Below are positions 22,038 to 28,508 of a stretch of 28,508 nucleotides of DNA, piece by piece. Below the pieces are notes generated by a model that saw nothing but the letters and a program-made list of their open reading frames with translations, was not told the DNA's origin and did no database searches. The stretch comes from JBOHBN01 sp050698355 (lineage in GTDB: Bacteria; Actinomycetota; Actinomycetes; Streptosporangiales; WHST01): assembly GCA_050698355.1 (NCBI GenBank), contig JBOHBN010000264.1, forward strand, positions 1 to 28,508, read 5' to 3'. Position 1 is the stretch's first letter. Every line of letters begins with the position of its first letter. Both the position numbers and the translations under genes were made by a program.

Positions 22038-23027
22038 GTGAACGCTCCGGGTTTCCCCGTGTCCAGGCCGCGGCGGTTGCGGCGTACGCCCGCCCTGCGA
22101 CGGCTCGTCGCCGAGACGTCGGTACGCCCTGCTGACCTCATCCAGCCGCTGTTCGTCAAGGAGGGCATCAGCGAGCCGCAGCCGGTGCCGTCCATGCCGG
22201 GCGTCGTGCAGCACACCCTCGAGTCACTGCGCAAGGCTGCCGCCGACGCCGCGCACGCGGGGGTCGGCGGGCTGATGCTGTTCGGGGTCCCCGAGCGCAA
22301 GGACCCGTACGGCTCGGCCGCCGACGACCCGGACGGCATCGTGCAGCACGCGCTCTCCGACCTGGCGGGCGAGGTCGGCGACGCGACCGTCCTGTTCGCC
22401 GACCTGTGCCTGGACGAGTACACCGATCACGGCCACTGCGGCATCGTCCGCGACGACGGCACGGTGGACAACGACAGGACGCTGGAGCGGTACGCGTCCG
22501 TCGCCGTTGCGCAGGCGCGCGCGGGCGCCCACGTGGTCGCACCGAGCGGCATGATGGACGGCCAGGTCGGCGCCATCCGCACCGGGCTCGACGGCGCGGG
22601 CCACGCGGACGTCGCGATGCTCGCGTACGCGGCGAAGTACGCCTCGGCCTACTACGGACCGTTCCGCGACGCCGCCGAGTGCGCACCGCGGTTCGGCGAC
22701 CGCGCCTCCTACCAGCAGGACCCGGCGAACTCCGACGAGGCGCTGCGCGAGGTGCGGCTGGACATCGAGGAGGGCGCCGACATGGTGATGGTGAAGCCGG
22801 CCATGCCGTACCTCGACGTCGTGCGCCGCGTCGCCGACGAGGTGGACGTGCCCGTCGGCGCATACCAGGTCTCCGGCGAGTACGCGATGATCGAGGCCGC
22901 CGCCGCGAACGGCTGGCTCGACCGCGACCGTGTCGTGCACGAGACGCTGACCGGCATCCGCCGCGCCGGCGCCGACATGGTGCTGACGTACTGGGCGACC
23001 GAGGTGGCCGAGCGCCTGGCACGCTGA
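22038..23027 (+). CDS. hemB: Delta-aminolevulinic acid dehydratase (porphobilinogen synthase)
   Basis: 329 residues from GTG 22038. It condenses two 5-aminolevulinates to porphobilinogen. Motifs: LIQPLFVKEG, DLCLDEYTDHGHCG (metal region, with the Asp/Cys pattern), VAPSGMMDGQVGAIR, AYAAKYASAYYGPFRDA (first active-site Lys) and MVMVKPAMPYLDVV (Schiff-base Lys). The family length is normal. It is separated from hemD by palindromic element copy D and has its own predicted leaderless promoter, so it can be expressed apart from the rex-regulated operon. Its stop lies 2 nt from the stop of the convergent lytic transglycosylase gene. Confidence 0.96.
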   Translation: MNAPGFPVSRPRRLRRTPALRRLVAETSVRPADLIQPLFVKEGISEPQPVPSMPGVVQHTLESLRKAAADAAHAGVGGLMLFGVPERKDPYGSAADDPDGIVQHALSDLAGEVGDATVLFADLCLDEYTDHGHCGIVRDDGTVDNDRTLERYASVAVAQARAGAHVVAPSGMMDGQVGAIRTGLDGAGHADVAMLAYAAKYASAYYGPFRDAAECAPRFGDRASYQQDPANSDEALREVRLDIEEGADMVMVKPAMPYLDVVRRVADEVDVPVGAYQVSGEYAMIEAAAANGWLDRDRVVHETLTGIRRAGADMVLTYWATEVAERLAR

Positions 23028-23029
23028 CG

Positions 23030-24481
23030 TCATTCGGGGTTCTTGGGTTCCCCGTGGTGCCCCTTGTGGTGGTGGCGCTGATCGGCGGGGCATGACGTCG
23101 GAGTCGGCGTCGGAGTCGCCTTCTTGCTCGCGGTCGGCGTGGGCTTCGCGTTCTTGCTCGCGCTCGTGGACGGTGTGGGCGACGCGCAGCGGGTCGGCGT
23201 CGGGGAGCCGCTCGGCGTCGGGCTGGCGTCCGCGGTGTGCGTCGCGGGCTTGAGGCTGTGCGTCGCGGAGTGGCTCGAGGTGGCGCTCGGTGTCTGCGGA
23301 GGCGACTTCGTCGCGCTCTTGCTCGGCGTGGGGCTGTCACCTGGCGTACGGCTGTCGCTCGGGCTTCCGCCCGGCGTCTTCGTGGGCGACTCTGTGGGGT
23401 CGTCGGTCGGCAACTGCCCTTCGTCGGGCGGCGACTGCGACGAGCTCTTCGACGGACCGGCGCTCGGCTTCTCGTTGCCGGAGTTCCTCGGTTCCGTCCG
23501 GCCCTTCGGACCCGACGGATCCGTCGAGCCCGATGGTCCCTTCCCGTCGTGAGACCCGGAGTCGGGATCCAACTCTGCCTTCGTCCTCATGTGGTCCGGT
23601 CCGTGGCGATCCGTCCGCTCGTGCGCGCCGGGACCGTCGCCGTGCCGCCGCCCTCTGGTGTCGCCTCTCTGGCCGCCTCCACCGCTGGCGGAAATGTCGC
23701 CCGCCGCCTGCAGCTGTGGGGCGTCGCCGGAGCGGTACGACTCCGCCAGCGATAGGACGAGCGCCACGTACTCCGTGGAGTGGTTGTAGCGGAACACCGC
23801 CGCGCCGGGGTGGCGGACGAGATCCGCACCGCCGGCGCACAGGTACCGGCCGGCCGCGAGCGCGGCGTCGCTGATGTTCTGCGGGTCGGCGCGCCCGTCG
23901 TCGTTCCCGTCCGCGCCGAACGACGCCCAGGTGCCGGGCAGGAACTGCATCGGCCCCACCGCGCGGTCGTGACCGTCATCGCCGTCGAGCCGCCCGCCGT
24001 CGCTGTCGCCGATCCGGAAGAGCGTGGGGCCGTAGATCGGCGCCGTCACCCTGCCGTCGGCCAGCAGCGCCGCCCCGCCGTACCTGCCGTGGTTCGACTC
24101 CACCCGTCCGATCGCCGCGAGCAGTGCCCAGTCGAGGCCGCACGTCGGCTCGGTACGGGCGAGGTTCTTCGCCGCGGCCTTGTACGCGCGCAGCGCGACG
24201 TACGGGATCCCGTTTCCGGTGAGGCCGGAGACGATGTCGTCCCGCGCCGGCTCAGGGTCCTTCGTGCTCCTGGTGGGCTTGGATTCGTCCGGGTGCCTCG
24301 TTGCGGTCTGGTGTTCGCCGCGCGGCCCGAATCCGGTCAGCGCGAGCGGCGGGCCGCCACCCGGGCCGATCGGAGCCGTTGCGGGAGCCAGGACGGGTGC
24401 GGTCGCGAGCACGCCCGAGACGCACAGCACGATCGCGGCGGACACCGCGATCGCCCGCACGCCGGCCAGCAATACAGCCAT
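23030..24481 (-). CDS. Secreted lytic transglycosylase with long low-complexity tail
   Basis: 483 residues from ATG 24481; the upstream extension would need a TTG start. The N-terminus is a signal sequence or membrane anchor (AVLLAGVRAIAVSAAIVLCV). Residues ~100-250 form an SLT/MltB-like domain with CGLDWALLAAIGRVESNHG (catalytic Glu of RVES), GPMQFLPGTWASFGADGNDDG and RYNHSTEYVALVLSLAESY. Such enzymes cleave peptidoglycan glycan strands outside the membrane. The ~220-residue tail is almost only Ser, Thr, Pro, Lys and Gly (ESPTKTPGGSPSD, SPTPSGSPTPTR) and ends in a His-rich stretch (HHHKGHHGEP). It is probably a flexible wall-spanning segment. The 190-nt divergent leader contains a possible RNA structure (24501-24567). 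Confidence 0.87.
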   Translation of the reverse strand: MAVLLAGVRAIAVSAAIVLCVSGVLATAPVLAPATAPIGPGGGPPLALTGFGPRGEHQTATRHPDESKPTRSTKDPEPARDDIVSGLTGNGIPYVALRAYKAAAKNLARTEPTCGLDWALLAAIGRVESNHGRYGGAALLADGRVTAPIYGPTLFRIGDSDGGRLDGDDGHDRAVGPMQFLPGTWASFGADGNDDGRADPQNISDAALAAGRYLCAGGADLVRHPGAAVFRYNHSTEYVALVLSLAESYRSGDAPQLQAAGDISASGGGGQRGDTRGRRHGDGPGAHERTDRHGPDHMRTKAELDPDSGSHDGKGPSGSTDPSGPKGRTEPRNSGNEKPSAGPSKSSSQSPPDEGQLPTDDPTESPTKTPGGSPSDSRTPGDSPTPSKSATKSPPQTPSATSSHSATHSLKPATHTADASPTPSGSPTPTRCASPTPSTSASKNAKPTPTASKKATPTPTPTSCPADQRHHHKGHHGEPKNPE

Positions 24482-24500
24482 GGGCGCCCCCAAGATGCGA

Positions 24501-24567
24501 CCAAGTTCTCTCACCCTCTCGCACGAACCGGGTGTACGAGAACCCTTCCGGTAACTTCGCAACTTGG
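24501..24567 (-). promoter_or_regulatory. Candidate structured 5' leader of the lytic transglycosylase mRNA
   Basis: On the minus strand CCAAGTT (24567-24561) can pair with AACTTGG (24507-24501), enclosing CACCC/GGGTG (24534-24530 with 24516-24512) and a competing TCTCG/CGAGA. The fold ends 20 nt before the start codon. Cell-wall hydrolase leaders in actinobacteria are known riboswitch hosts, but this does not show the c-di-AMP riboswitch motifs I know. Confidence 0.3.
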
Positions 24568-24596
24568 TGCGAGGCGATTACGGTGGGCAACGCGAG

Positions 24597-24602
24597 TAGG
24601 GT
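24597..24602 (+). promoter_or_regulatory. Putative -10 of the homocysteine methyltransferase transcript
   Basis: TAGGGT, predicting a start near 24609 and a 64-nt leader that contains a strong GCGGGC/GCCCGC hairpin (24631-24645). No good -35. Confidence 0.35.
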
Positions 24603-24672
24603 GGTCAACGTTTCCCTGCGTCATGGGAGTGCGGGCAGGGCCCGCAGCAGCCCGGAATCGTGGTGGTGACCG

Positions 24673-26520
24673 ATGAATGCCGCAGAGATGATGGCTCCTG
24701 CGGCCAACCTCAGCCGGGTGCGGCTCAGGCAGGAGTTCGCCCGCCGCGTCGTGGTGTGCGACGGGGCCATGGGCACGATGCTGCACGCGGCCGGCGTCCC
24801 CCTCGACCGGGCTCTCTGCGAGCTCAACAGCACCCAGCCGCGCCTCGTACGCGACCTGCATGCGGCGTACGTGGCGGCGGGCGCGGGCATCGTCCAGGCC
24901 AACACGTTCGACGCCAACAGGATGCGTCTCGCGCGCGTCGGGCTCGAGGAGAGCGTCGTCGAGCTGAACATCGCCGGCGCCCGGCTGGCGCGTGAGGCGG
25001 TGGAGGCGGCCGGCCACCGGGTGCTCGTCGCCGGCTCGGTCGGGCCCGCGACGAACGCGAGCGTCGTGCCGCTGGTGCCGAACCGCGCCGGCATCGTGCG
25101 CGAGCAGGTGAGCGCGCTCGCCGACTGGGTCGACCTGCTCATCTTCGAGACGTTCGGCGACGTCGACTCGCTGGTCCAGGCGGTCGAGATCGCGCTCGCC
25201 GAGACCGAGCTGCCGGTGATCGCGCAGATGACGTTCGGCGATGACGGCCGGACGCTGCGCGGCGAGGCACCGGCAGACGTCGCCGCCGTGCTCGGTGAGC
25301 TCGACCTGGCCGCGCTCGGCGCGAACTGCACCGTCGGTCCCGCCGTCCTGCAGGACGTCGTCGCCGAGCTCGCCCGTGCCGTGCCGCTGCCTGTCTCCGT
25401 TCAACCGAACGCCGGCATGCCCCGGCGCCTCGGCGACCAGGTCCGCTACGCGCACGACACCGCGTACTTCGCCGACGCGGCGCGCCAGTTCGTCGCTGCC
25501 GGCGCGACCATCATCGGCGGGTGTTGCGGCACGACACCGGCGCATATCCGTGCGATCGCCCGCGCGGTGTCCGGACTCGAACCGCGCCGGGCTCGGGTGG
25601 AGCCGCCGGCGTCGCGCCGGGCCGACACGGCGGCGACTGCCCGCGAGGGCGCGTCGGCGGCTTGGCCGCCGGCGGACCGCTTCGCCGTCCTCGCCAGCAT
25701 CGAGGCTCCGCGCGGTGAAGTCGACGCCTTTGTCGACCAGGCACGCGAGCTCGTCGCGGCCGGTGCGGACGCGCTGGCCATCACCGACGCCGCACCGCCG
25801 ATGGCCAGGGTCAACCCGGTGGCGGCCGGGGTGGTCCTGCGCGAGCGGGTGGGAGCGGAGGTGCTGCTCCCGGTGGAGACCGCCGCGCACAGCCTGGCGG
25901 CGCTCCAAGCCGACCTGCTCGGCGCTCAGGCCCTCGGCCTGCGCATGCTCGTATGCCGCACGGGCGCGCCACGCGTCGCCGGCGGCTACCCGGACCCCGC
26001 GTCGCTGTGGGGTGTCGACTCCGTACGCCTGATCAGCGCACTGACCGGCCTGAACAACGGTACGGACTGGCGCGGCGTACCGATCCCGGATCGCACCGGC
26101 TTCGTGGTCGGCGCGATGGTGAACACCTCCGCGGCCGATGTCGAGCGGGAACTCGACCGCGTCGACGCGAAGGTACGCGCGGGGGCGCACTTCCTCCTCA
26201 CCGAGGCGATCTACGACGTGGACGAGGCCGAGAGCGTGCTCTCGGCCTTGCGGGTGCGCGGCGTGGATATCCCGGTGGTCTGCGCGGTCGCCCCGTTCGT
26301 CGGGCGCCGCGCGATCGAGCGGCTGCGCCACGAGCTGCCCGAGGTCGCGGCGTCCCGACCCGGCCAGGCCGGCCCGCGCGGGTCGCGGATGGACGCGGTG
26401 ACCGAGACGGTGGCGAAGCTGCGGCACCTGGTCAGCGGCGTCACGGTGCACGTGCCGCCGTCCGCGGGGAAGGAAGCGGCCGACGTCGTCGCCCGGATCG
26501 CGGGGCAGGCCCATGAGTGA
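24673..26520 (+). CDS. Bifunctional homocysteine S-methyltransferase / methylenetetrahydrofolate reductase-like protein
   Basis: 615 residues, close in length to Bacillus subtilis YitJ. Residues ~20-305 are a zinc-dependent homocysteine methyltransferase domain: VVVCDGAMGTMLHAAG, ELNSTQP, VQANTFDANRMRL, GANCTVGP (first Cys) and IIGGCCGTTPAHIRAIA (the paired zinc Cys). After a variable linker, residues ~335-605 resemble MTHFR: FAVLASIEAP (catalytic-Glu position), GADALAITD, ALQADLLGAQALGLRMLV, WGVDSVRLI, GTDWRG and KVRAGAHFLLTEAIYD. The flavin/folate loop that normally reads T/RGD-P is TGAP here (Ala432), so the reductase activity is doubtful. The methyl donor cannot be read from the sequence. 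The weak SD is GGTGGTGA. It overlaps the next gene by 8 nt. Confidence 0.9.
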   Translation: MNAAEMMAPAANLSRVRLRQEFARRVVVCDGAMGTMLHAAGVPLDRALCELNSTQPRLVRDLHAAYVAAGAGIVQANTFDANRMRLARVGLEESVVELNIAGARLAREAVEAAGHRVLVAGSVGPATNASVVPLVPNRAGIVREQVSALADWVDLLIFETFGDVDSLVQAVEIALAETELPVIAQMTFGDDGRTLRGEAPADVAAVLGELDLAALGANCTVGPAVLQDVVAELARAVPLPVSVQPNAGMPRRLGDQVRYAHDTAYFADAARQFVAAGATIIGGCCGTTPAHIRAIARAVSGLEPRRARVEPPASRRADTAATAREGASAAWPPADRFAVLASIEAPRGEVDAFVDQARELVAAGADALAITDAAPPMARVNPVAAGVVLRERVGAEVLLPVETAAHSLAALQADLLGAQALGLRMLVCRTGAPRVAGGYPDPASLWGVDSVRLISALTGLNNGTDWRGVPIPDRTGFVVGAMVNTSAADVERELDRVDAKVRAGAHFLLTEAIYDVDEAESVLSALRVRGVDIPVVCAVAPFVGRRAIERLRHELPEVAASRPGQAGPRGSRMDAVTETVAKLRHLVSGVTVHVPPSAGKEAADVVARIAGQAHE

Positions 26521-27832
26521 GCCGGCACCCCTCGGTCCGTACGGCGCCCGGCCGGAGCCGCACGACGCGGTCTCCGGGCTGTCCCGGGAGAACTCCCTCT
26601 ACCGCCGCACCATCGCCGCGTACGACCGGCTCGCGGACGCGGCCGTGCAGGGTGTGGACCCGGTGGAGCTGACCCGCGTCTTCGCCGACCTCGTCGGCAA
26701 GCAGGTCGTCTTGATGGACCCGTCGTTCGCGGTGCGAGCCCAAGCGGGCGGCACGCGGTGGCGCTGGGACAGGTCCGACCCGAGCGTGGCGCGGCTGGCA
26801 AGCGCGCTGGAGGCGCGGCGCAGGCCCATGCGGGTGCCGCCCGTACCCGGCTTCCCGCTGGACCGTGGCCTCCTCGTCACGCCGGTCGCCGCGGGCACAC
26901 GGACGCTCGGCTACCTGTTGGTCGTCGACAACGAGGAGGACGCCGAGCCCGACGACGTCGACTTGCTCAGCGCCACGTACGCGGCGACCCTGTTCGCGCT
27001 GACGCTCGCGCACGAGCGCACCAGCACCGAGCTGGGGCAGCGCTACCGGCACGCCATCCTCGAGGCCCTGGTCGGCGGTCACTTCCTCGATGCCGACGAC
27101 GCACGCGACAAGGCGCGCTCGCTGGGAGTGGGGGAGGCCACGCCGTACCGGGTCGGTCTCATCCGGGTGGGGCCCGGCGACGATCCCGGTGCCGCCGTCA
27201 CCGAGGTGGCCGAGCGGGTGGCGGAGGCCACGCCCGCCCTCGTCGCGTCACCGCGGCAGTCGAGCGGCCACGTGCTCGTGCTGGATGCGCCGGCAGGCGG
27301 GCTTGCCGCGGCATGGGATCGGCTCGCCGCGCGGGTGCCCGGTACCGGCCTGACCTGCGGGCTCAGCGAGCAGCTGGCCCGGCCGGAGCAGGCGCCGACC
27401 GGCCTGCGGCAGGCGGAGCAGGCGATCGACCTGGGCGTACGGCTCGGCAGGCAGGGTCAGCTCATCGCCCACGACGACCTCGGCATCTACCGGCTGCTGC
27501 TGCGGATCGGTGACATGCGTGAGCTGTGGGAGTTCGCCGACGACGTGCTCGGCGCGGTCGTCGACTACGACGCCGCACACCGGCTCGAGCTGCTTTCCAC
27601 GCTGTCTGTGTACCTGCGCCGGCAGGGCAGCTTGAAGCAGGTCGCGCGCGACCTGCGCGTGCATCCGAACACCGTCGCGTACCGCGCGCACCGGATCGAG
27701 CGGCTCACCGGCCTCGACCTGTCCGACCCCGACGACAGGCTGCTCGCGCACGTGGCCGTGAAGATCGTCGAGTCACGCCGGCCGGAGCCGCGCGGTCGGG
27801 GCATGCCGGGCGGGCAGGCGGGTACCAGGTGA
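26513..27832 (+). CDS. PucR/CdaR-family transcriptional regulator
   Basis: 439 residues from ATG 26513, overlapping the preceding stop. A sensor-like N-terminal region (about residues 40-165, with QVVLMDPSFAVRAQAG and TLGYLLVVDN, GAF-like) is followed by a degenerate cyclase-like middle (LVGGHFLDADDARDKARSLG to SGHVLVLDAP). The C-terminal PucR HTH domain shows LLSTLSVYLRRQGSLKQVAR and DLRVHPNTVAYRAHRIERLT. PucR-type proteins activate catabolic or amino-acid genes in response to metabolites. Overlap with the methionine-cycle gene suggests a related role, but this is inference. The isoaspartate methyltransferase gene follows after 31 nt. Confidence 0.88.
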   Translation: MSEPAPLGPYGARPEPHDAVSGLSRENSLYRRTIAAYDRLADAAVQGVDPVELTRVFADLVGKQVVLMDPSFAVRAQAGGTRWRWDRSDPSVARLASALEARRRPMRVPPVPGFPLDRGLLVTPVAAGTRTLGYLLVVDNEEDAEPDDVDLLSATYAATLFALTLAHERTSTELGQRYRHAILEALVGGHFLDADDARDKARSLGVGEATPYRVGLIRVGPGDDPGAAVTEVAERVAEATPALVASPRQSSGHVLVLDAPAGGLAAAWDRLAARVPGTGLTCGLSEQLARPEQAPTGLRQAEQAIDLGVRLGRQGQLIAHDDLGIYRLLLRIGDMRELWEFADDVLGAVVDYDAAHRLELLSTLSVYLRRQGSLKQVARDLRVHPNTVAYRAHRIERLTGLDLSDPDDRLLAHVAVKIVESRRPEPRGRGMPGGQAGTR

Positions 27833-27863
27833 TGTGACGGGCCATGGTCATTGGGAGGACACC

Positions 27864-28484
27864 GTGTTTGGCACTGGAACCACCCGCGAGGGGATGGTCC
27901 GACGTCTACGCCAGGACGGGATCACAGACGAGCGCGTGCTGGCGGCGATGGCGGAGGTGCCCCGCGACCGCTTCGTGGGCAAGGACTCGCGCGACGACGC
28001 GTACGCCGACCGGCCGCTTTCCATCGGCTCCGGTCAGACGATCTCGACTCCCTGGATCGTCGCGTTCATGACCGCCACGCTGTCCCTGCCGGAGGACGGC
28101 CATGCGCTGGAGGTCGGCACCGGCACCGGGTACGCCGCCGCGGTGCTGTCGCGCTGCTGCGCGAGCGTGGTGACCATCGAGCGGCACGCTGAGCTTGCCG
28201 ACCGGGCACGCGCGACCCTGGCCGACCTGGGCTACGACAACGTCGACATCCGCGTGGGTGACGGCAGCTTGGGCGCGCCGGACCGCGCGCCGTTCGACGG
28301 CATCACGGTCACCGCGATGGCGACCCGCGAGCCGCCGGAGGCGCTGCTCGACCAGCTCACGCCCGAGGGCGTCCTCGTCTGCCCCGTCGGCGGGCACAAC
28401 CGTGGGGAGCTCATCCGCGTGCAGGGCGACCGGCGGGAGACGCTGGTGCCCGTCGCGTTCGTCCCGCTCGTGACCGACGAGTAG
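27864..28484 (+). CDS. Protein-L-isoaspartate O-methyltransferase family protein
   Basis: 206 residues from GTG 27864, decided by GGGAGGA (27853-27859) just upstream; an in-frame GTG at 27834 adds 10 residues but has a poorer site. SAM-dependent methyltransferase: VPRDRFVGKD, the substrate loop IGSGQTISTPWIVAFMT, motif I HALEVGTGTGYAAAVLSR, VVTIERHAEL and LLDQLTPEGVLVCPVG match PCMT. PCMT repairs isoaspartyl residues in damaged proteins by methylating them. The PCMT gene is the last of the run beginning at 24673. A probable copy of the palindromic element begins 6 nt after its stop. Confidence 0.92.
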   Translation: MFGTGTTREGMVRRLRQDGITDERVLAAMAEVPRDRFVGKDSRDDAYADRPLSIGSGQTISTPWIVAFMTATLSLPEDGHALEVGTGTGYAAAVLSRCCASVVTIERHAELADRARATLADLGYDNVDIRVGDGSLGAPDRAPFDGITVTAMATREPPEALLDQLTPEGVLVCPVGGHNRGELIRVQGDRRETLVPVAFVPLVTDE

Positions 28485-28489
28485 CAGAG

Positions 28490-28508
28490 GTTGTCAGGAC
28501 CTCAGGGG
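28490..28508. repeat. Probable fifth palindromic element, truncated by window end
   Basis: GTTGTCAG is followed by two mismatches and then CCTCA, matching 14 of the first 15 to 16 positions of copy B allowing for those two. It lies 6 nt after a stop codon, as the other copies do. The rest lies outside the window. Confidence 0.45.

Noticed and set aside
19427..22423. 998-codon minus-strand open frame opposite hemA-hemC-hemD
   Set aside because: Shadow of third-position GC bias; very biased composition, no motifs, and all three opposite-strand genes are clearly real.
24603..24671. Three-way junction resembling a SAM riboswitch before the homocysteine methyltransferase gene (GGTCA/TGACC closing two hairpins, with GTCATGGGAGTGC inside)
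   Set aside because: The 5' closing arm lies at or upstream of the transcription start implied by the TAGGGT -10, the fold is about half the length of a SAM-IV element, and the conserved core is missing. Only the GCGGGC/GCCCGC hairpin is kept as a note.
1..28508. CRISPR array, prophage, insertion sequence or tRNA genes
   Set aside because: No regularly spaced repeats, transposase, integrase or cloverleaf sequences were found. The 46-bp elements are dispersed singly by thousands of bases, and the small excisionase-like HTH protein lies in a conserved housekeeping neighbourhood.

Overview
The window comes from a high-GC actinomycete (Actinomycetota). Evidence: very high GC, many GTG starts, almost no TTA codons, and a gene order I recognise from memory of Streptomyces and related sporulating or filamentous orders: proC, a small excisionase-type HTH protein, a 33-residue basic COX24-type peptide, an atypical SDR, an acyltransferase, a HAD-IB phosphatase, an RsbN-like protein, BldN, a glutaredoxin-like protein, then rex-hemA-hemC-hemD-hemB. 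I cannot place the genus.

Layout. 1-1359: 3' end of groEL with a terminator. 1445-3498 (-): a polytopic CDP-glycerol glycerophosphotransferase-like protein and a small membrane protein. 3637-5395 (+): proline dehydrogenase and proC. 5424-6605 (-): trpS behind what looks like a complete ribosome-mediated attenuator with a 12-residue leader peptide. 6694-9040 (+): an acetyltransferase and an orphan family-5 solute-binding lipoprotein. 9270-11585 (+): HTH protein, COX24-type peptide, SDR and acyltransferase. 11658-14846 (-): bldN, rsbN-like gene and HAD-IB phosphatase, read in that order. 15195-17212: glutaredoxin-like protein (+), MFS transporter (-), small membrane protein (-). 17370-23027 (+): rex and the heme genes hemA, hemC, hemD, hemB. 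23030-24481 (-): secreted lytic transglycosylase. 24673-28484 (+): homocysteine methyltransferase/MTHFR fusion, PucR-type regulator, protein-isoaspartate methyltransferase.

Most genes are ordinary actinobacterial housekeeping or developmental genes. The least explained signal is a dispersed 46-bp palindromic element. Four full copies (1441, 5412, 11596, 21971) and a probable fifth cut by the window edge (28490) all sit at gene 3' ends, three of the four full copies between convergent genes. All four have exactly the same length, an invariant ATAGCTC core and, when put in one orientation, strong left-half identity. One copy carries paired compensatory changes. Two copies encode the last 10 to 13 residues of the adjacent protein.

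Regulatory sites that fit known biology: a trp attenuator before trpS; a Rex operator over the rex promoter; a CGTAAC-N16-CGTTAC site before the rsbN-like gene that resembles the sigma-BldN promoter; a BldD-type box upstream of bldN; and four promoters whose -10 lies 6 to 7 nt from the start codon, predicting leaderless mRNAs. A strongly initiated 18-codon ORF bridges rex and hemA with ATGA overlaps at both ends and may couple their translation.
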